From contig BCHX01000005.1 in NCBI GenBank assembly GCA_001599755.1, forward strand, positions 1,980,409 through 2,044,408: DNA of 64,000 bases, in the 5' to 3' direction. Under the pieces are notes generated by a model that worked only from the letters and a program-made list of their open reading frames with translations, had not been told where the DNA came from and did not search any database. Positions within the stretch are counted from its first letter, which is position 1. The number at the start of each line of letters is the position of its first letter. Of this stretch, positions 46,995-56,014 are shown piece by piece. This DNA is from Gliomastix tumulicola (taxonomy: Eukaryota; Ascomycota; Sordariomycetes; Hypocreales; Bionectriaceae). Both the position numbers and the translations under genes were made by a program.

Positions 46995-48017
46995 ATGCCT
47001 CGATCAGTGAACAGGAGGCATACTTGTATCTGCTCCGCGAGCTTCCCGACCAGAGCAGCGTTGGACTGCCACTTGGACGAAAACCGAGTGCGTCCCCCCT
47101 AGGGTGAAAGTTCAGGTCTCTCCCCTTCTGACATGCCCAGTCGCTCGAAGCATTCCTCGCTGCCCGCCTCGATATATGCCGGAGTCACTCAGAAGCGGCA
47201 GGCGAAAGTGACCATGACTCGCCAAGCGAAGGGGGTGAGGACGGTGCAGGGGGGGTTGGGTATTCCTGTCCGATCCGAGACTGCTCCCGTGCAGCCGAGC
47301 CCTTTGCTTCGCGGCAGAGGCTGCGCCGCCATTTCCAACAGCGTGAGGCCGGCTCGACCCCGTTTTGTTGCTCGATCATTTACTGGACTGTATCAGGCTG
47401 ATCCTGGGATCCCGGCAATAGACGTTACGTGCGACGAGATATGCGTGTGCTGCCGGCAAGTGTTCACGCGGGCTCGGGATTTCATCCGCGATGCGAAGCG
47501 TCACCAGCACATCCAGGGAGCAAAGCGTGCGTACATGAACCAGGTGTGCGACGAGCTGGGCGACCGAGCAGATAAGGAGCTGGAGGCCGCGCAGCAGAGT
47601 GGCAGGACGACGAGCGTAAAAAAGAGGAGGCGGAGCGATGTGCTCGACGACCAGTCACCATCGCGAGAATCCCGCGAACCGCGGCGCGAGAAGTCCCCCC
47701 CGTGTACCGCTGGCGAATGCATGTCCCCCCCCCCCCCAATTCTCTTTCCGTTCTTTCTTTCTCGTCGACCCATCCACAAGAGAGGAGGCCGATGTGCTGA
47801 CGATATGGCAGCCCATGCCGCCATCGACCCAGGACAACCGATGCCGATGTTTCCCGCCGCCGGGCAGCCGACGGGACACCCGGTCGGCTTGCTGCAGCCA
47901 GACTTCTTCTTGGATACGGAGCTTACATTTGGGTTGGATTACTTGCTCTTTGACTCTTCGGTAAACGACACCGTCAACTTCTCCAGCGATCTGGATCTAT
48001 GGGCAGCACAGATGTGA
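46995..48017 (+). CDS. C2H2 zinc-finger protein (spliced, three exons)
   Basis: Exons 46995..47087, 47141..47342 and 47422..48017 give 296 residues. Exon 2 is read in a different frame from the longest open frame of the region (47133-48017). The spliced reading yields a canonical finger YSCPIRDCSRAAEPF.. with C74, C79, H95 and H99. His99 (HFQQH) is created across the second splice junction, strong evidence for it. It is followed by CDEICVCCRQVFTRARDFIR (C106, C109 with H126/H128) and a weaker Cys/His module in exon 1 (C11, C13, C25, H26). The rest has a Lys/Arg-rich patch (KKRRRSD, nuclear-signal-like) and an acidic/hydrophobic C-terminus (LDYLLFDSS, FSSDLDLW) resembling an activation domain. 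A C15 run and polypyrimidine stretch near 47721-47775 may be one more unremoved intron. Probably a nuclear regulator; targets unknown. Confidence 0.72.
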
Positions 48018-48048
48018 GGTGCAGGGGAACTCTGAACAGCACGAATCG

Positions 48049-48055
48049 TCATGTG

Positions 48056-48096
<41 letters not shown>

Positions 48097-48925
48097 TTGG
48101 GTGCCTGGCTGGGAGCTCGCCCCTAGGTCTCGGAACTCGAAGTTCAGTCGTATGTTGGGAGTTTCCATCTCCGCGACCCTGGTCACCAAGGCTGGGATAT
48201 TTGGCAGTTCCATTTTCACCCACCTGTCAACGACCTCCATGGTTGCGAATTCGAAAGTGATTGCGTAGCCCTCGCAGAGTTCAAAGCCGACTCGCCCGTC
48301 CAAGACGACTCTGAGAGAACAAGGAAAGAAAGGGGAAGTCAGCAAAAGTAGAGAGGCCCTGGGGAGTCTAGGAAAGGAAAAAAAAACTCACAGCCCTCCA
48401 TGGGGGAATTCCTCGTCAACGCGCTCGCACCCTGCCTCGACAAGATCTGGCTCCGAGACCTCGTATAGCAGCCTCCTGCCTTCACTCGTCGGCAACTCGT
48501 GTCGGTGCGAATACCTCCAGTAGCCGACCCGGGTGCCCCGTGACAGCAGCTGGACCAACAGGCGGCGTCGGCCGGCCCTGGGGCCGCCCCTCCTGAAGCA
48601 CAAGATATGGCCCGGATACGCCTTGTATCGGAGCCAGTGTCCGAGCACACACTCTTGGCCGTCGAAGTAGCCTTCGATGACGGAACGCATGCGCTAACGG
48701 CCGGGTCAGAACCACATCATTCTGGCCCTCCCATCCCATATTGCAACTCACCTCGTTGAGGACAAGCCGCCTGCAAAAGTCCAGCCCAAACTCCGATGCG
48801 TACGCGAAGTGTCTTTGCTCTATCTCCGAGATGTCGTCTCCCAGCGTTGCATCCTTGACGGCGAAGAAGCCGTCTGTCGCAAGGATTTCCCCTGGCAGTT
48901 CCGGCAGCGCCACAGTTGAAGTCAT
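48049..48925 (-). CDS. Hypothetical protein with microsatellite-encoded poly-Thr C-terminus
   Basis: Three exons, complement of 48049..48310, 48392..48693 and 48752..48925, encode 245 residues; junctions GTGAGT..TTAG and GTGAGT..TCAG are consistent in phase. The first in-frame ATG is at 48925 (MTSTVALPELPGEILATDGF). I do not recognise the family. Visible are a hydrophobic/aromatic middle (GYWRYSHRHELP), an FCRRLVLNERMRSVIEGYF segment, and no signal peptide or membrane helix. The last 15 codons are threonine, encoded by the ACT/GTA trinucleotide array, so the C-terminus length should vary with repeat number. Its stop lies only 31 bp from the stop of the C2H2 gene on the other strand. It may be one of the lineage-restricted fungal families. 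Confidence 0.65.
48056..48096 (+). repeat. GTA/TAC trinucleotide microsatellite
   Basis: About fourteen GTA units in a row. On the minus strand it encodes the poly-Thr tail of the neighbouring gene; on the plus strand it lies just past the C2H2 stop, within its 3' UTR. Confidence 0.95.
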
Positions 48926-49431
48926 CGGAACTGCGGCCAGAGCGTCGTGGGAAACCAGGTCAGCCTGCCTTTCGTCGAGATGGCGAGTTCGCAACCACTG
49001 GAACTCTCCTAATACGTGACCCCACAGTGAACATCCCCTCCCACCCCCCTGCCTAAGGAGGTCTAGTAGTCTTCTAGGTTGTCACTAAGTAGGGGTGGGG
49101 CTCCTCTGCAGTCAGCTGTCTGGTGGGAGTGGTCCCGCCGTATACAGCTGCCTCACATATCTGCCAGGACCACAGATTGTGTTCGTGGCCATCTCTGAGC
49201 GACCACGCTCGATCTTGTCCAGCATCACGGATTGTGGTTACCATCCCAGGTGGCCAGGCACATAACCGCACGAATGGGTCCCGAGGGTACCGACAAACGC
49301 GCCCACGGGGCAGCGGCGGCTTGGGTAGTCACCCCTCCAACCCAGGCCGCCGTGCGCCGTGGCTCGCCCCTATATAGGGCTGAGCCTAGCATGGGATACA
49401 TGAGAGGCATTGGGGGACAGCGGCAGAGTTG
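48926..49431. promoter_or_regulatory. Divergent intergenic region
   Basis: 506 bp between two divergent orphan genes. Contains a TATATAGGG-like element near 49371-49379 about 55 bp upstream of the plus-strand gene, a plausible TATA box. Confidence 0.45.
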
Positions 49432-50262
49432 ATGAGTCTTTCTGCCGTCGCCTCGCCTCGCCTCGCCATGTCTGCTAGCTCTGGTTTGAAGGGCACCTGC
49501 CCCGTCTGCGGCCATGCCTACAACGAGCATAATCGCTCTACCTGTAAGGGCCAGGATCAGTCCAAGGGCAGAGACGGGGAGGCCACTTGGGTGCAGTGCA
49601 GGAGTCTGTGGTTCGTCTGCCAGCAGCGTCACCAGTCGGCACGACCACGCGCCTATCAGCTCTGCCACGACTGCCCTAGCCACCCGGGTGGCGGCCCTTC
49701 GGGCTCGGAGCCTGGAGGGTCCTTTTACCGGGCGGAAAACTGCGAGCCGTACGAAGGGGAATGGCAATGGGACACGGCCGCCAAAAGCTACTTTCGCACG
49801 GATGAATGGGGTGCTCATATTTGGTACGGCGAGACATCGGCGCGGCGGCCCGTTGCGAACACCAACGCCGGAGCATCCTCTTCCACTTCGTCAGCCGCTG
49901 CCGCCCAACACACACGAGACAAGTCTCGCGACCTGGAGGATCCGCTCGCCTGGACCCATCAGGAATACGAGGAGGCGACCGGCACATCGGGCTTGGAATA
50001 CGCCTTCGGTCGAGTGCAGATCAGCGAAGATTCAGCCGCATCCCAAACAACGGACCAGGCGGAGGCAGAGGTGGTGGAAACATACGTGCATGGCAAGCAT
50101 CTGTGCTTCAAGGATGGCAGGGGCAAGGAAGTGAAGACTGCACGGGAGGATTGGCAGGAGGCTACGCTGGATGATGGAACGCAGTATTTCTATTGGATAA
50201 GCCCAGAGTCTAGCGAGGCATATTGTACCTATGCTCTTGCAAGTGGAGGGAAAGCATCGTAA
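49432..50262 (+). CDS. Hypothetical fungal protein with Cys-rich N-terminus and WW-like segments
   Basis: One exon of 276 residues. The start is either 49432 or, more likely, the ATG at 49468 (context CGCCATGTCT), which gives 264 residues. The N-terminal 75 residues contain CPVCGHAYNEHNRSTC, VQCRSLWFVC and LCHDCP, six to eight Cys with His that could bind two zincs. The C-terminal half has two Trp/aromatic motifs, EGEWQWDTAAKSYFRTDEWG and DWQEATLDDGTQYFYWISPE, which resemble the Trp-Gly-Tyr-Tyr core of WW domains without being a clear match. No signal peptide or membrane segment is present. The family is unknown to me. It is in tandem with the next gene, 311 bp away from its probable start. 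Confidence 0.62.
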   Translation: MSLSAVASPRLAMSASSGLKGTCPVCGHAYNEHNRSTCKGQDQSKGRDGEATWVQCRSLWFVCQQRHQSARPRAYQLCHDCPSHPGGGPSGSEPGGSFYRAENCEPYEGEWQWDTAAKSYFRTDEWGAHIWYGETSARRPVANTNAGASSSTSSAAAAQHTRDKSRDLEDPLAWTHQEYEEATGTSGLEYAFGRVQISEDSAASQTTDQAEAEVVETYVHGKHLCFKDGRGKEVKTAREDWQEATLDDGTQYFYWISPESSEAYCTYALASGGKAS

Positions 50263-50573
50263 ACGTTAAGGCACCTGGCCTTAAGGTACTTAGGTAAGCA
50301 CGAAGTAGTACTGCTTTACTTTAGCTGTAAATTTATTAACCGCCTTAGAAGAACCTGAGTGCCTTGCATTCCATCCGGCCGATTGACCCTGAGCAGGTTC
50401 GCGTGACAGGTACCTAGTGTGGGGCCTGAACCTGCCATACCTTACCTACTACCTAGTAGGTATAGGACCATTATTTTTATAGGTACCTTCCACGCCTTGC
50501 CTGACCGTATCCATCACCTCCCTTGTGCATCATCTTCTCGACTAGTCTCGCCCAGCTACGCTGCCAATGCATC
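50263..50573. promoter_or_regulatory. Intergenic tract rich in TACCTA motifs
   Basis: It contains several GGTACC, TACCTA and TAGGTA elements, including the perfect inverted repeat CCTACTA-CC-TAGTAGG near 50445-50460, about 115 bp upstream of the next gene's ATG. Confidence 0.5.
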
Positions 50574-52580
50574 ATGTCTTCTAGCGTTGGCAGTTTGATT
50601 AGCACACCTACGACTGTCGTCTCATCATGGAGTGATGATGGCAATAGAGCCGTCGCGCCCTCCACTCAAGACGTTGCAAGGACATTGGCTCAAAGCACAA
50701 GGTGTTGGAGCAGCTTGGCCAGCAAGGGTCGCTCAACCAGCATGGCGCATGATACTGTCCAACTGACGACCCTCCTACACAGAACTCCCGCCCTACCGGA
50801 TGATCTGAATGGTGTTGAAAGCATCCGTGGCTATGCCTCGTGGGCACGCCTGTCGCCTGGATGCCGGGGCTCCGTCGCCTGCTGGGACGGCGAGGAGCGC
50901 TTCTGGTGGTTGATGCTGCCGAGCATGAGGCCGACATTCTGCTCTATGACCAGACAGGATGACTACTTCTCCTTTGAAGGAACAGAGCTCAATGGCGTGT
51001 CCGTGCTCTTCTTTGCATGGACCTACATCCTCTCCGCCAGTCTGCTGGAGAGGCGACGCGTAGATTTTGAGTACATCGACTTGCCGCGTACGTCGACGTG
51101 GAAGAGTCGGCCCACGACCCAGGCCAAGAGAGACGGAACTGTTGAAGTCTACATCGGGGATGCAACGGCCGAGGAATGGCGTTGGTGGAGCGCCGTGGTC
51201 GCCCCAGGCAGAGGATGGCGTCCTCGAAGCTCACAAGACTCCCTCCCACCGCCGTGGACTGTAGCCCATGCAGGGACGACAAGAATCCAGTTTACGGTCA
51301 CAACGGTGCCTAACGATAGCCCTGACGACTGCGAACCGCCTTCTAGCTGGCAGGCGCTTGCCTTCCTCTCGAAATTCGTTGCGGCTTATGATCTCGGAGG
51401 CCAGTCCTCGCTGGCCCTTGCCATGGCTCTCGCGCTCCCCTACCTCCACCAGATGCACAACCATCCAAGACTCACTATGGACCTCCCCAAGCCGTCCCCA
51501 TTCACGAGAGAGTCCTGGAAGCCGGGATCGACGCCAAGTCGCCACAATTGCGAGCGTGATTACGATGCACTCCCGTATTACATGACCCTCAGCTCCGACC
51601 CGACGTTCCTGTCCTCAGCGCTGTGGGGGATCTTCTGGGAGCCGCACGTTGACAGTAATTTGGTCAGCGCATGGTTCGAACCTATCATCCGCGTTGTCCA
51701 GCCGCTTGTCGACAGCGGCAATTTCGAACAGCTAGCCCACGTCTTCGCCCACAGAAACCCCCAGATCGCGCCCCTGTGGTACGGCGTTCTCGCCTGTGGT
51801 CGCACCGCCGTCTTCAACGGCATCGTCCACTTCCTCAAGACGCTCCAGCCGCCCGTGCCGAGCAGGCCGATGCCTGACATTGCGGCTTGGACGGGGTCTC
51901 CGCAGTCGTTCATGGACCGCAGCGGCTCGGGCCCGTACGTCCGGGGGGATGGGGAGGTCTCCCGTCAGGACGTCTGGCGGCTGCGGCACGAGTGCTGGGA
52001 CGTCGAGCCCGAGGGGATGTTCTATAAGAGTTCACCTCTCACCCCGTGGCCCCCGTTCGGGAGCATGCCCGTGATCGAGACGGAACTGATCGTGCGTGCG
52101 CATTTGCAGTGCCAGAGGCACGAATGGGCCTACTCGAGATGGACCTGGGTGATAGACGGGCGGGAAAATATCGTGGATGATAGGTTTTGCGCCGCTAGAG
52201 AACCAGCCTTTTCCCACGAAGAGGAAGAGGAAGGAGTAAAAGACGACAGCCGAAGAAGCCTTGAGGTGATGGCATCACAGCAAGAGTGCTGTGTGACGAC
52301 TATCAGCAAGGACAACGTCGCGTCCAAGCAGGCCATGAGCGACATCTTCCGCTGGGCGGCGCTGGACATGGAGCCGTCTGGCAAGGAGATTTACAGTCAC
52401 CACTGGGTCCGGGCGCTCGCCGACATGGCGTTCTTCAATGACCGGGACATCATCACTGAGGAGGCGCCGTCGTCGCCCGTCTTGGCAGCCGATCAGCCGC
52501 AGAGGGTCCAGGAATGGCTGCACACGCTGACTGAAGCACAGGTTGAGTCCGCCGGGCTGCATAATGAGCATGAAGAATAA
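50574..52580 (+). CDS. Large hypothetical fungal protein (668 aa)
   Basis: A single uninterrupted exon. The start at 50574 (MSSSVGSLISTPTT) is preferred; an in-frame ATG at 50523 would add 17 residues of less typical sequence. The product has a Ser/Thr-rich N-terminus (to about 45), then a mixed globular sequence rich in Trp, Pro and aromatic residues: FWWLMLPSMRPTFC, VLFFAWTYILSASLLERRRV, SSWQALAFLSKFVAAYDLGG and PLWYGVLACGRTAVFNGIVH. Acidic and polar stretches follow (EEEEEGVKDD). No signal peptide is present and no catalytic motif is recognised. Proteins of this size and composition without introns are widespread, lineage-expanded and functionally uncharacterised in Sordariomycetes. Codon use is GC3-rich and similar to neighbours, so transfer is not indicated. 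Confidence 0.75.
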   Translation: MSSSVGSLISTPTTVVSSWSDDGNRAVAPSTQDVARTLAQSTRCWSSLASKGRSTSMAHDTVQLTTLLHRTPALPDDLNGVESIRGYASWARLSPGCRGSVACWDGEERFWWLMLPSMRPTFCSMTRQDDYFSFEGTELNGVSVLFFAWTYILSASLLERRRVDFEYIDLPRTSTWKSRPTTQAKRDGTVEVYIGDATAEEWRWWSAVVAPGRGWRPRSSQDSLPPPWTVAHAGTTRIQFTVTTVPNDSPDDCEPPSSWQALAFLSKFVAAYDLGGQSSLALAMALALPYLHQMHNHPRLTMDLPKPSPFTRESWKPGSTPSRHNCERDYDALPYYMTLSSDPTFLSSALWGIFWEPHVDSNLVSAWFEPIIRVVQPLVDSGNFEQLAHVFAHRNPQIAPLWYGVLACGRTAVFNGIVHFLKTLQPPVPSRPMPDIAAWTGSPQSFMDRSGSGPYVRGDGEVSRQDVWRLRHECWDVEPEGMFYKSSPLTPWPPFGSMPVIETELIVRAHLQCQRHEWAYSRWTWVIDGRENIVDDRFCAAREPAFSHEEEEEGVKDDSRRSLEVMASQQECCVTTISKDNVASKQAMSDIFRWAALDMEPSGKEIYSHHWVRALADMAFFNDRDIITEEAPSSPVLAADQPQRVQEWLHTLTEAQVESAGLHNEHEE

Positions 52581-53039
52581 TGCAAGATGAATTACATAAT
52601 TACCATCTCGATTTGTGGAGGACGCTGTCGTGGGTGGGCGAGGAATTGTTTTGCCGCCCGCGTTTCAGGGTGGCGGTTATTAGTCTGGCGAATTATGAAA
52701 CGGGACCTGCGACGTTCATGAGACGGCTTTTGCAAGGGCCTACCTGATTGGCGATGCAATCACGCCCCCGTCTTCTCTTTCCTCCTGTCTCTCTTCATTC
52801 TCTATTCTGGATTTTCATCGTGTAATCTTCATTTCTCAATGTTAAGGCTGGTTTTTCTTTCGATTCTTTGCTGCTAGTCGGCCTCACTGCACATTCGCTC
52901 TTTAATCCGACTCTCATCTTATACCCGCCACCGACCGGTGCATCGCAGGACGAACGACCCGACCGAACAAACAAACAAAAAAGAAAACACAAATCAATTC
53001 GACAAGATACAAGAAGAAAGGGGTCAATAAATCAGAGCA
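52581..53039. promoter_or_regulatory. Upstream region of the small secreted protein
   Basis: 459 bp. T-rich from about 52780, then A/C-rich leader (ACAAACAAACAAAAAAG) up to the ATG, typical of efficiently translated fungal mRNAs. Confidence 0.5.
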
Positions 53040-53280
53040 ATGAAGGCCTCGATCCTCTCCACGCTACTCCTGGCCGCCTCCTTCCAGCTCGCCAGCGCCG
53101 GCATCGTCATCACCAAGATCACCCCGGAGCAGATCGTCGACAAGGAGAGCAGCGACTGCTTCTTTGGCGTCGTCACGCCGCAGGGCTGCGGGTGAGTCTT
53201 TTTTTTTTTTTTTTTTTCTGCTTCTGGATGTTCTATGATTCAACAATACTAACTGTCTCATTCACAGACCTCGAGCATGA
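53040..53280 (+). CDS. Small secreted protein, 54 aa, two mature cysteines
   Basis: Two exons (53040..53191 and 53268..53280) encode 54 residues. A 20-residue signal peptide (MKASILSTLLLAASFQLASA) should leave a 34-residue peptide starting GIVITKITPEQIVDKESSDC and ending FFGVVTPQGCGPRA. The two cysteines are nine residues apart (C-FFGVVTPQG-C) and may form one disulfide loop. The intron donor is GTGAGT, a T-run follows, and CTAAC precedes the CACAG acceptor; splicing adds only GPRA and the stop, restoring phase. Size, secretion signal and compact Cys loop fit fungal effector-, pheromone- or defence-type peptides; there is no Kex2 dibasic repeat as in alpha-type pheromones. Activity cannot be inferred from sequence. 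Confidence 0.65.
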
Positions 53281-53426
53281 CGGCGCTGCAAGTTGGAAGA
53301 ACAATGGGGTGACACAACCTCACGGCGGGCATAATAAGGGACGGCGTTACGGGATTCGATTCAGGCCTCTGCTTCTGGCGTCTATATATATCTCTCTCTT
53401 ATATCAAAAAGAAAGCCCCTTTCTCA

Positions 53427-54407
53427 TCAGCACTTCAACGAAAACTTAGCCTTCCTGTCCACCGTCATCGCCCCCCAGTGCTTCTCGTCCGCCGCGCTCC
53501 CATCCTCCCCCACAGAGTCCGGCTTCCACGGCTCGTCAAACGCCTCAAAGTAGAACGTCCCTGTGCCCGCTTGCACGCTCTTGCACACGCCGTCCCGGAA
53601 GAAGGTCTCCGCGCTCTGCAGGCCCGGCACGGCGGCCTGGTACGTCGTGCCCTCGGTCGGCCACCCGGTCTCGCCGACCCAGAGCTCGATCTCCTTGCTC
53701 CCGCCCCCCACGGACGCGGACGCCTTGATATGGGCAAAAGCCTGCGCGATGTCGTCGTCGAAGACGGAGACGGCGCTGTCGATGGCCGCGCCCTGCCAGT
53801 AGGCGAAGGCGTTGACGAGGAGGATGTCGACGGACGGGAGGAGGGGGTCGGCCGTGCCGTCGGCGTACTTGTTCCACGAGTCCGCGGTGCCGTAGCGGAA
53901 GCCCGGGGCCGCGCTGCGGAGGTCGTCGATCTTGGCGACGAGCTGGTCGGCCGTGTACGTCTTGCGGTAGAGGGACTCGGAGCCGACGGTGATGGCGTGG
54001 ACCTGGTCCTTGTAGTTGACGGCGGTGTCGACGATGGCCGTCTTGGCCGTGTTGTACGCCGCGTCGTCCTCGGGCCTGATACAATTCGTTAGTTTGTTTA
54101 TCAACTGTTCTTCCTTACGTTGCGGAGGACTGAGAGGAGAGTAATACCACACGCCTAGGATGACCTGGAACCCCTTGTTCTTCGCCGCGGGCAGGATCTG
54201 CCGCACCACGTCGCAGTCCGCCGCCGAGTAGACGCGCACAATCGTGCTCCCCGCGTTCTCGCGGATGGCGTCAAAGTCGGCCTCGTAGTCCCCCTGGACC
54301 TTGCACGCGCCGCTGCCCTGGTTGACGCCGAGGGCGAAGCCGAGCTGCCCAGCCGCGGCGGCGAGACGGGCCGTCGCGAGGGCTGTGATGGCTGCCGACA
54401 CACGCAT
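53427..54407 (-). CDS. Glycoside hydrolase family 17, Bgl2-like cell-wall beta-1,3-glucanase
   Basis: Two exons, complement of 53427..54075 and 54148..54407, encode 302 residues, close to yeast Bgl2 (313). A signal peptide (MRVSAAITALATARLAAAA) precedes a TIM barrel starting LGFALGVNQGSGACK. The GH17 acid/base glutamate is Glu120 in ITVGSES and the nucleophile Glu222 in ELWVGETGWPTEG. The intron is in frame and stop-free, so it could be read through, but its removal joins VILGVW to PEDDAAYNTAKTAIV as in homologues. There is no Ser/Thr-rich extension or GPI signal, so it is probably a soluble or non-covalently bound wall enzyme that cuts or transfers beta-1,3-glucan. It is tail-to-tail with the small secreted protein, about 145 bp between stops. 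Confidence 0.94.
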   Translation of the reverse strand: MRVSAAITALATARLAAAAGQLGFALGVNQGSGACKVQGDYEADFDAIRENAGSTIVRVYSAADCDVVRQILPAAKNKGFQVILGVWYYSPLSPPQRKEEQLINKLTNCIRPEDDAAYNTAKTAIVDTAVNYKDQVHAITVGSESLYRKTYTADQLVAKIDDLRSAAPGFRYGTADSWNKYADGTADPLLPSVDILLVNAFAYWQGAAIDSAVSVFDDDIAQAFAHIKASASVGGGSKEIELWVGETGWPTEGTTYQAAVPGLQSAETFFRDGVCKSVQAGTGTFYFEAFDEPWKPDSVGEDGSAADEKHWGAMTVDRKAKFSLKC

Positions 54408-54527
54408 TTTGTCTGTGAAGGGATATTATAGCAGAGAATAACCGTAAAGAGAGGAGAGGATAATTGCTAGAGGCTGAATGAGAGAGACTTCGCTGAAGGG
54501 ATGGACCATGACCCCGACAACCCGTGT

Positions 54528-54539
54528 GATATAAATATC
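54528..54539 (-). promoter_or_regulatory. Candidate TATA box of the GH17 gene
   Basis: GATATTTATATC on the minus strand, about 120 bp upstream of the GH17 ATG. It is the only TATAAA-like element in the nearby region. Confidence 0.35.
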
Positions 54540-55330
54540 TGTCCGCTGGACGCGCGGACATCAAACTTTTTCAGCAACTCCTTTCCTACTGTAAAACCAC
54601 CGGCAACGGGGAATACCGATCGATCCTGGGATCTGTGGCTGTACGCGGAGTCGAATCTTCGAGAGTTGATCGTCGTGGACTGACTTAGTCCGAGGACTAG
54701 GAAAGTCTAAACACCGGGTGTATTACCTCAACGAACCACCCGAAGCTGGCGGCTGAGGCACCGCGTAATTGTTCTGTGCATGGTGAGCTCTCCCGTCATC
54801 GGAACGACTGTCTGCGTTGTCAGGAGTGAGAAGGGTAGGTAAGGAGGGGAGGAAGCAAGCTTGGTTGGTGGTGCAAGACATCTTGTCTCACCCACCATCT
54901 ATCTCGACGGACATCCGGCGCACGCTGAGCCCCGAAACTCGTGCACTCACTCCTCCAAGTTCTCTAGAAACCTATTTATGGTTTAGAAAACTGCCTCACG
55001 TGGAGTGCGTGGTTTTCGCAGACTCAACCTGCTCCTGAATGAGTAGCACTCGGTCCTCGAACACAAAGTCAAAACAGCAACACAAGAGCACTAGTTCTCA
55101 CCGATCCAACTTCACACCCGATAGAACAAAGGACGCATCCCCCCATTGTTATGAATCGTACGGTTTCGATTGTAGAAAGACCCTCGTAGCGAGTAGTAGG
55201 TATGATGGATACGTAGTTCGTATGGTACACGTCAGCCCCCTGACGCCGGGCTCCGTTCTGGAGTCAATTATCCAAGGGTCTGGCCCTATCGTCGTGTGTT
55301 TCCTCCCTCCCCTCCCCTCCCATTAAGCCT

Positions 55331-55370
55331 TCGTCCGTCTCGTCCGTCTCGTCCGTCTCGTTCGTTCGTT
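55331..55370 (+). repeat. TCGTCCGTC-type tandem repeat
   Basis: Three tandem copies of the decamer CGTCCGTCTC are followed by a CGTT tetramer run, immediately past the Asterix stop codon (3' UTR side). Confidence 0.8.
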
Positions 55371-55379
55371 TCGGATGCC

Positions 55380-56014
55380 TTAAGCAGCGAGGCCCCGAGC
55401 CTGAGGAGGCAGGAAGAGCGGCAGGTAGCACGAGGCCAGCGCCATGACTAGAGAAAGCGTGAGGTCGTCAGTAACAGAGAGCCTGTTGGCGCGCGCGCAA
55501 AGCGGGCGTTTTCCCCCAACGTACAGGACATGCCGATGGACATGTATCCAGGCATGGCAGAGTTCTTCCGGGCCGCCTCGCTCTCGCCGAGGTAGTTCTG
55601 AATCGCAACGACAAGGGAAGCCCTAGAAACCATACGTGTCAGCATTGCCTTTCCGAAAGACACCACACCATGTAAGCCCCCTCGACCCCAATCTCCTCCC
55701 GGGCGCCATTGCCCATTCTTTAGAACGCATCGGTCGTGTCCGGATCGCGGGGTGTCCTATCCTCCAGGAAAAGGGTCCGTACCATCCAATCATCTTGTTG
55801 CGCATGAACATGGCCGCCATGGGCAGCGTCGTCGACAGGCTGGACCCAATCTCGGCGCTGTCAGCCTTCGCCGGGGGCTCCTGATACGGGATAACTGTCG
55901 CGGAGATGGAACGTGGTCAGCCTGCTGCTTCCTGTACTGCGCCGAATCTCTCGTTGCTCGTCCCGCTCCTCACTTACTCAGGTCGGGCCTGCGCATGTCC
56001 TTGTTGGATGCCAT
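55380..56014 (-). CDS. PAT complex subunit Asterix (WDR83OS family)
   Basis: Four short exons, complement of 55380..55447, 55525..55622, 55783..55894 and 55978..56014, encode 104 residues, the normal size. Each exon alone is too short to be noticed; all junctions keep phase. The product starts MASNKDMRRPDLIIPYQEPP, followed by DSAEIGSSLSTTLPMAAMFM, MIGWASLVVAIQNYLGES and FMALASCYLPLFLPPQARG. This is the fungal form of Asterix: a proline-containing polar N-terminus and three membrane segments near the middle and C-terminus. With CCDC47 it forms the PAT chaperone that protects polar membrane helices of multipass proteins in the ER. The second exon's donor is GTACGG and the third's GTACGT. The family assignment rests on size, layout and motif order, not on an alignment. 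Confidence 0.85.

Larger units (their letters stand above)
54408..55379. promoter_or_regulatory. Upstream region of the GH17 gene
   Basis: 972 bp between the GH17 start and the Asterix stop. Contains a TATA-like element and a tandem decamer repeat listed separately. No gene seen. Confidence 0.5.

Noticed and set aside
47133..47430. Single-frame N-terminus for the C2H2 gene starting at 47133
   Set aside because: That frame gives Arg/Ser-rich sequence without motifs; the spliced alternative restores a canonical zinc finger.
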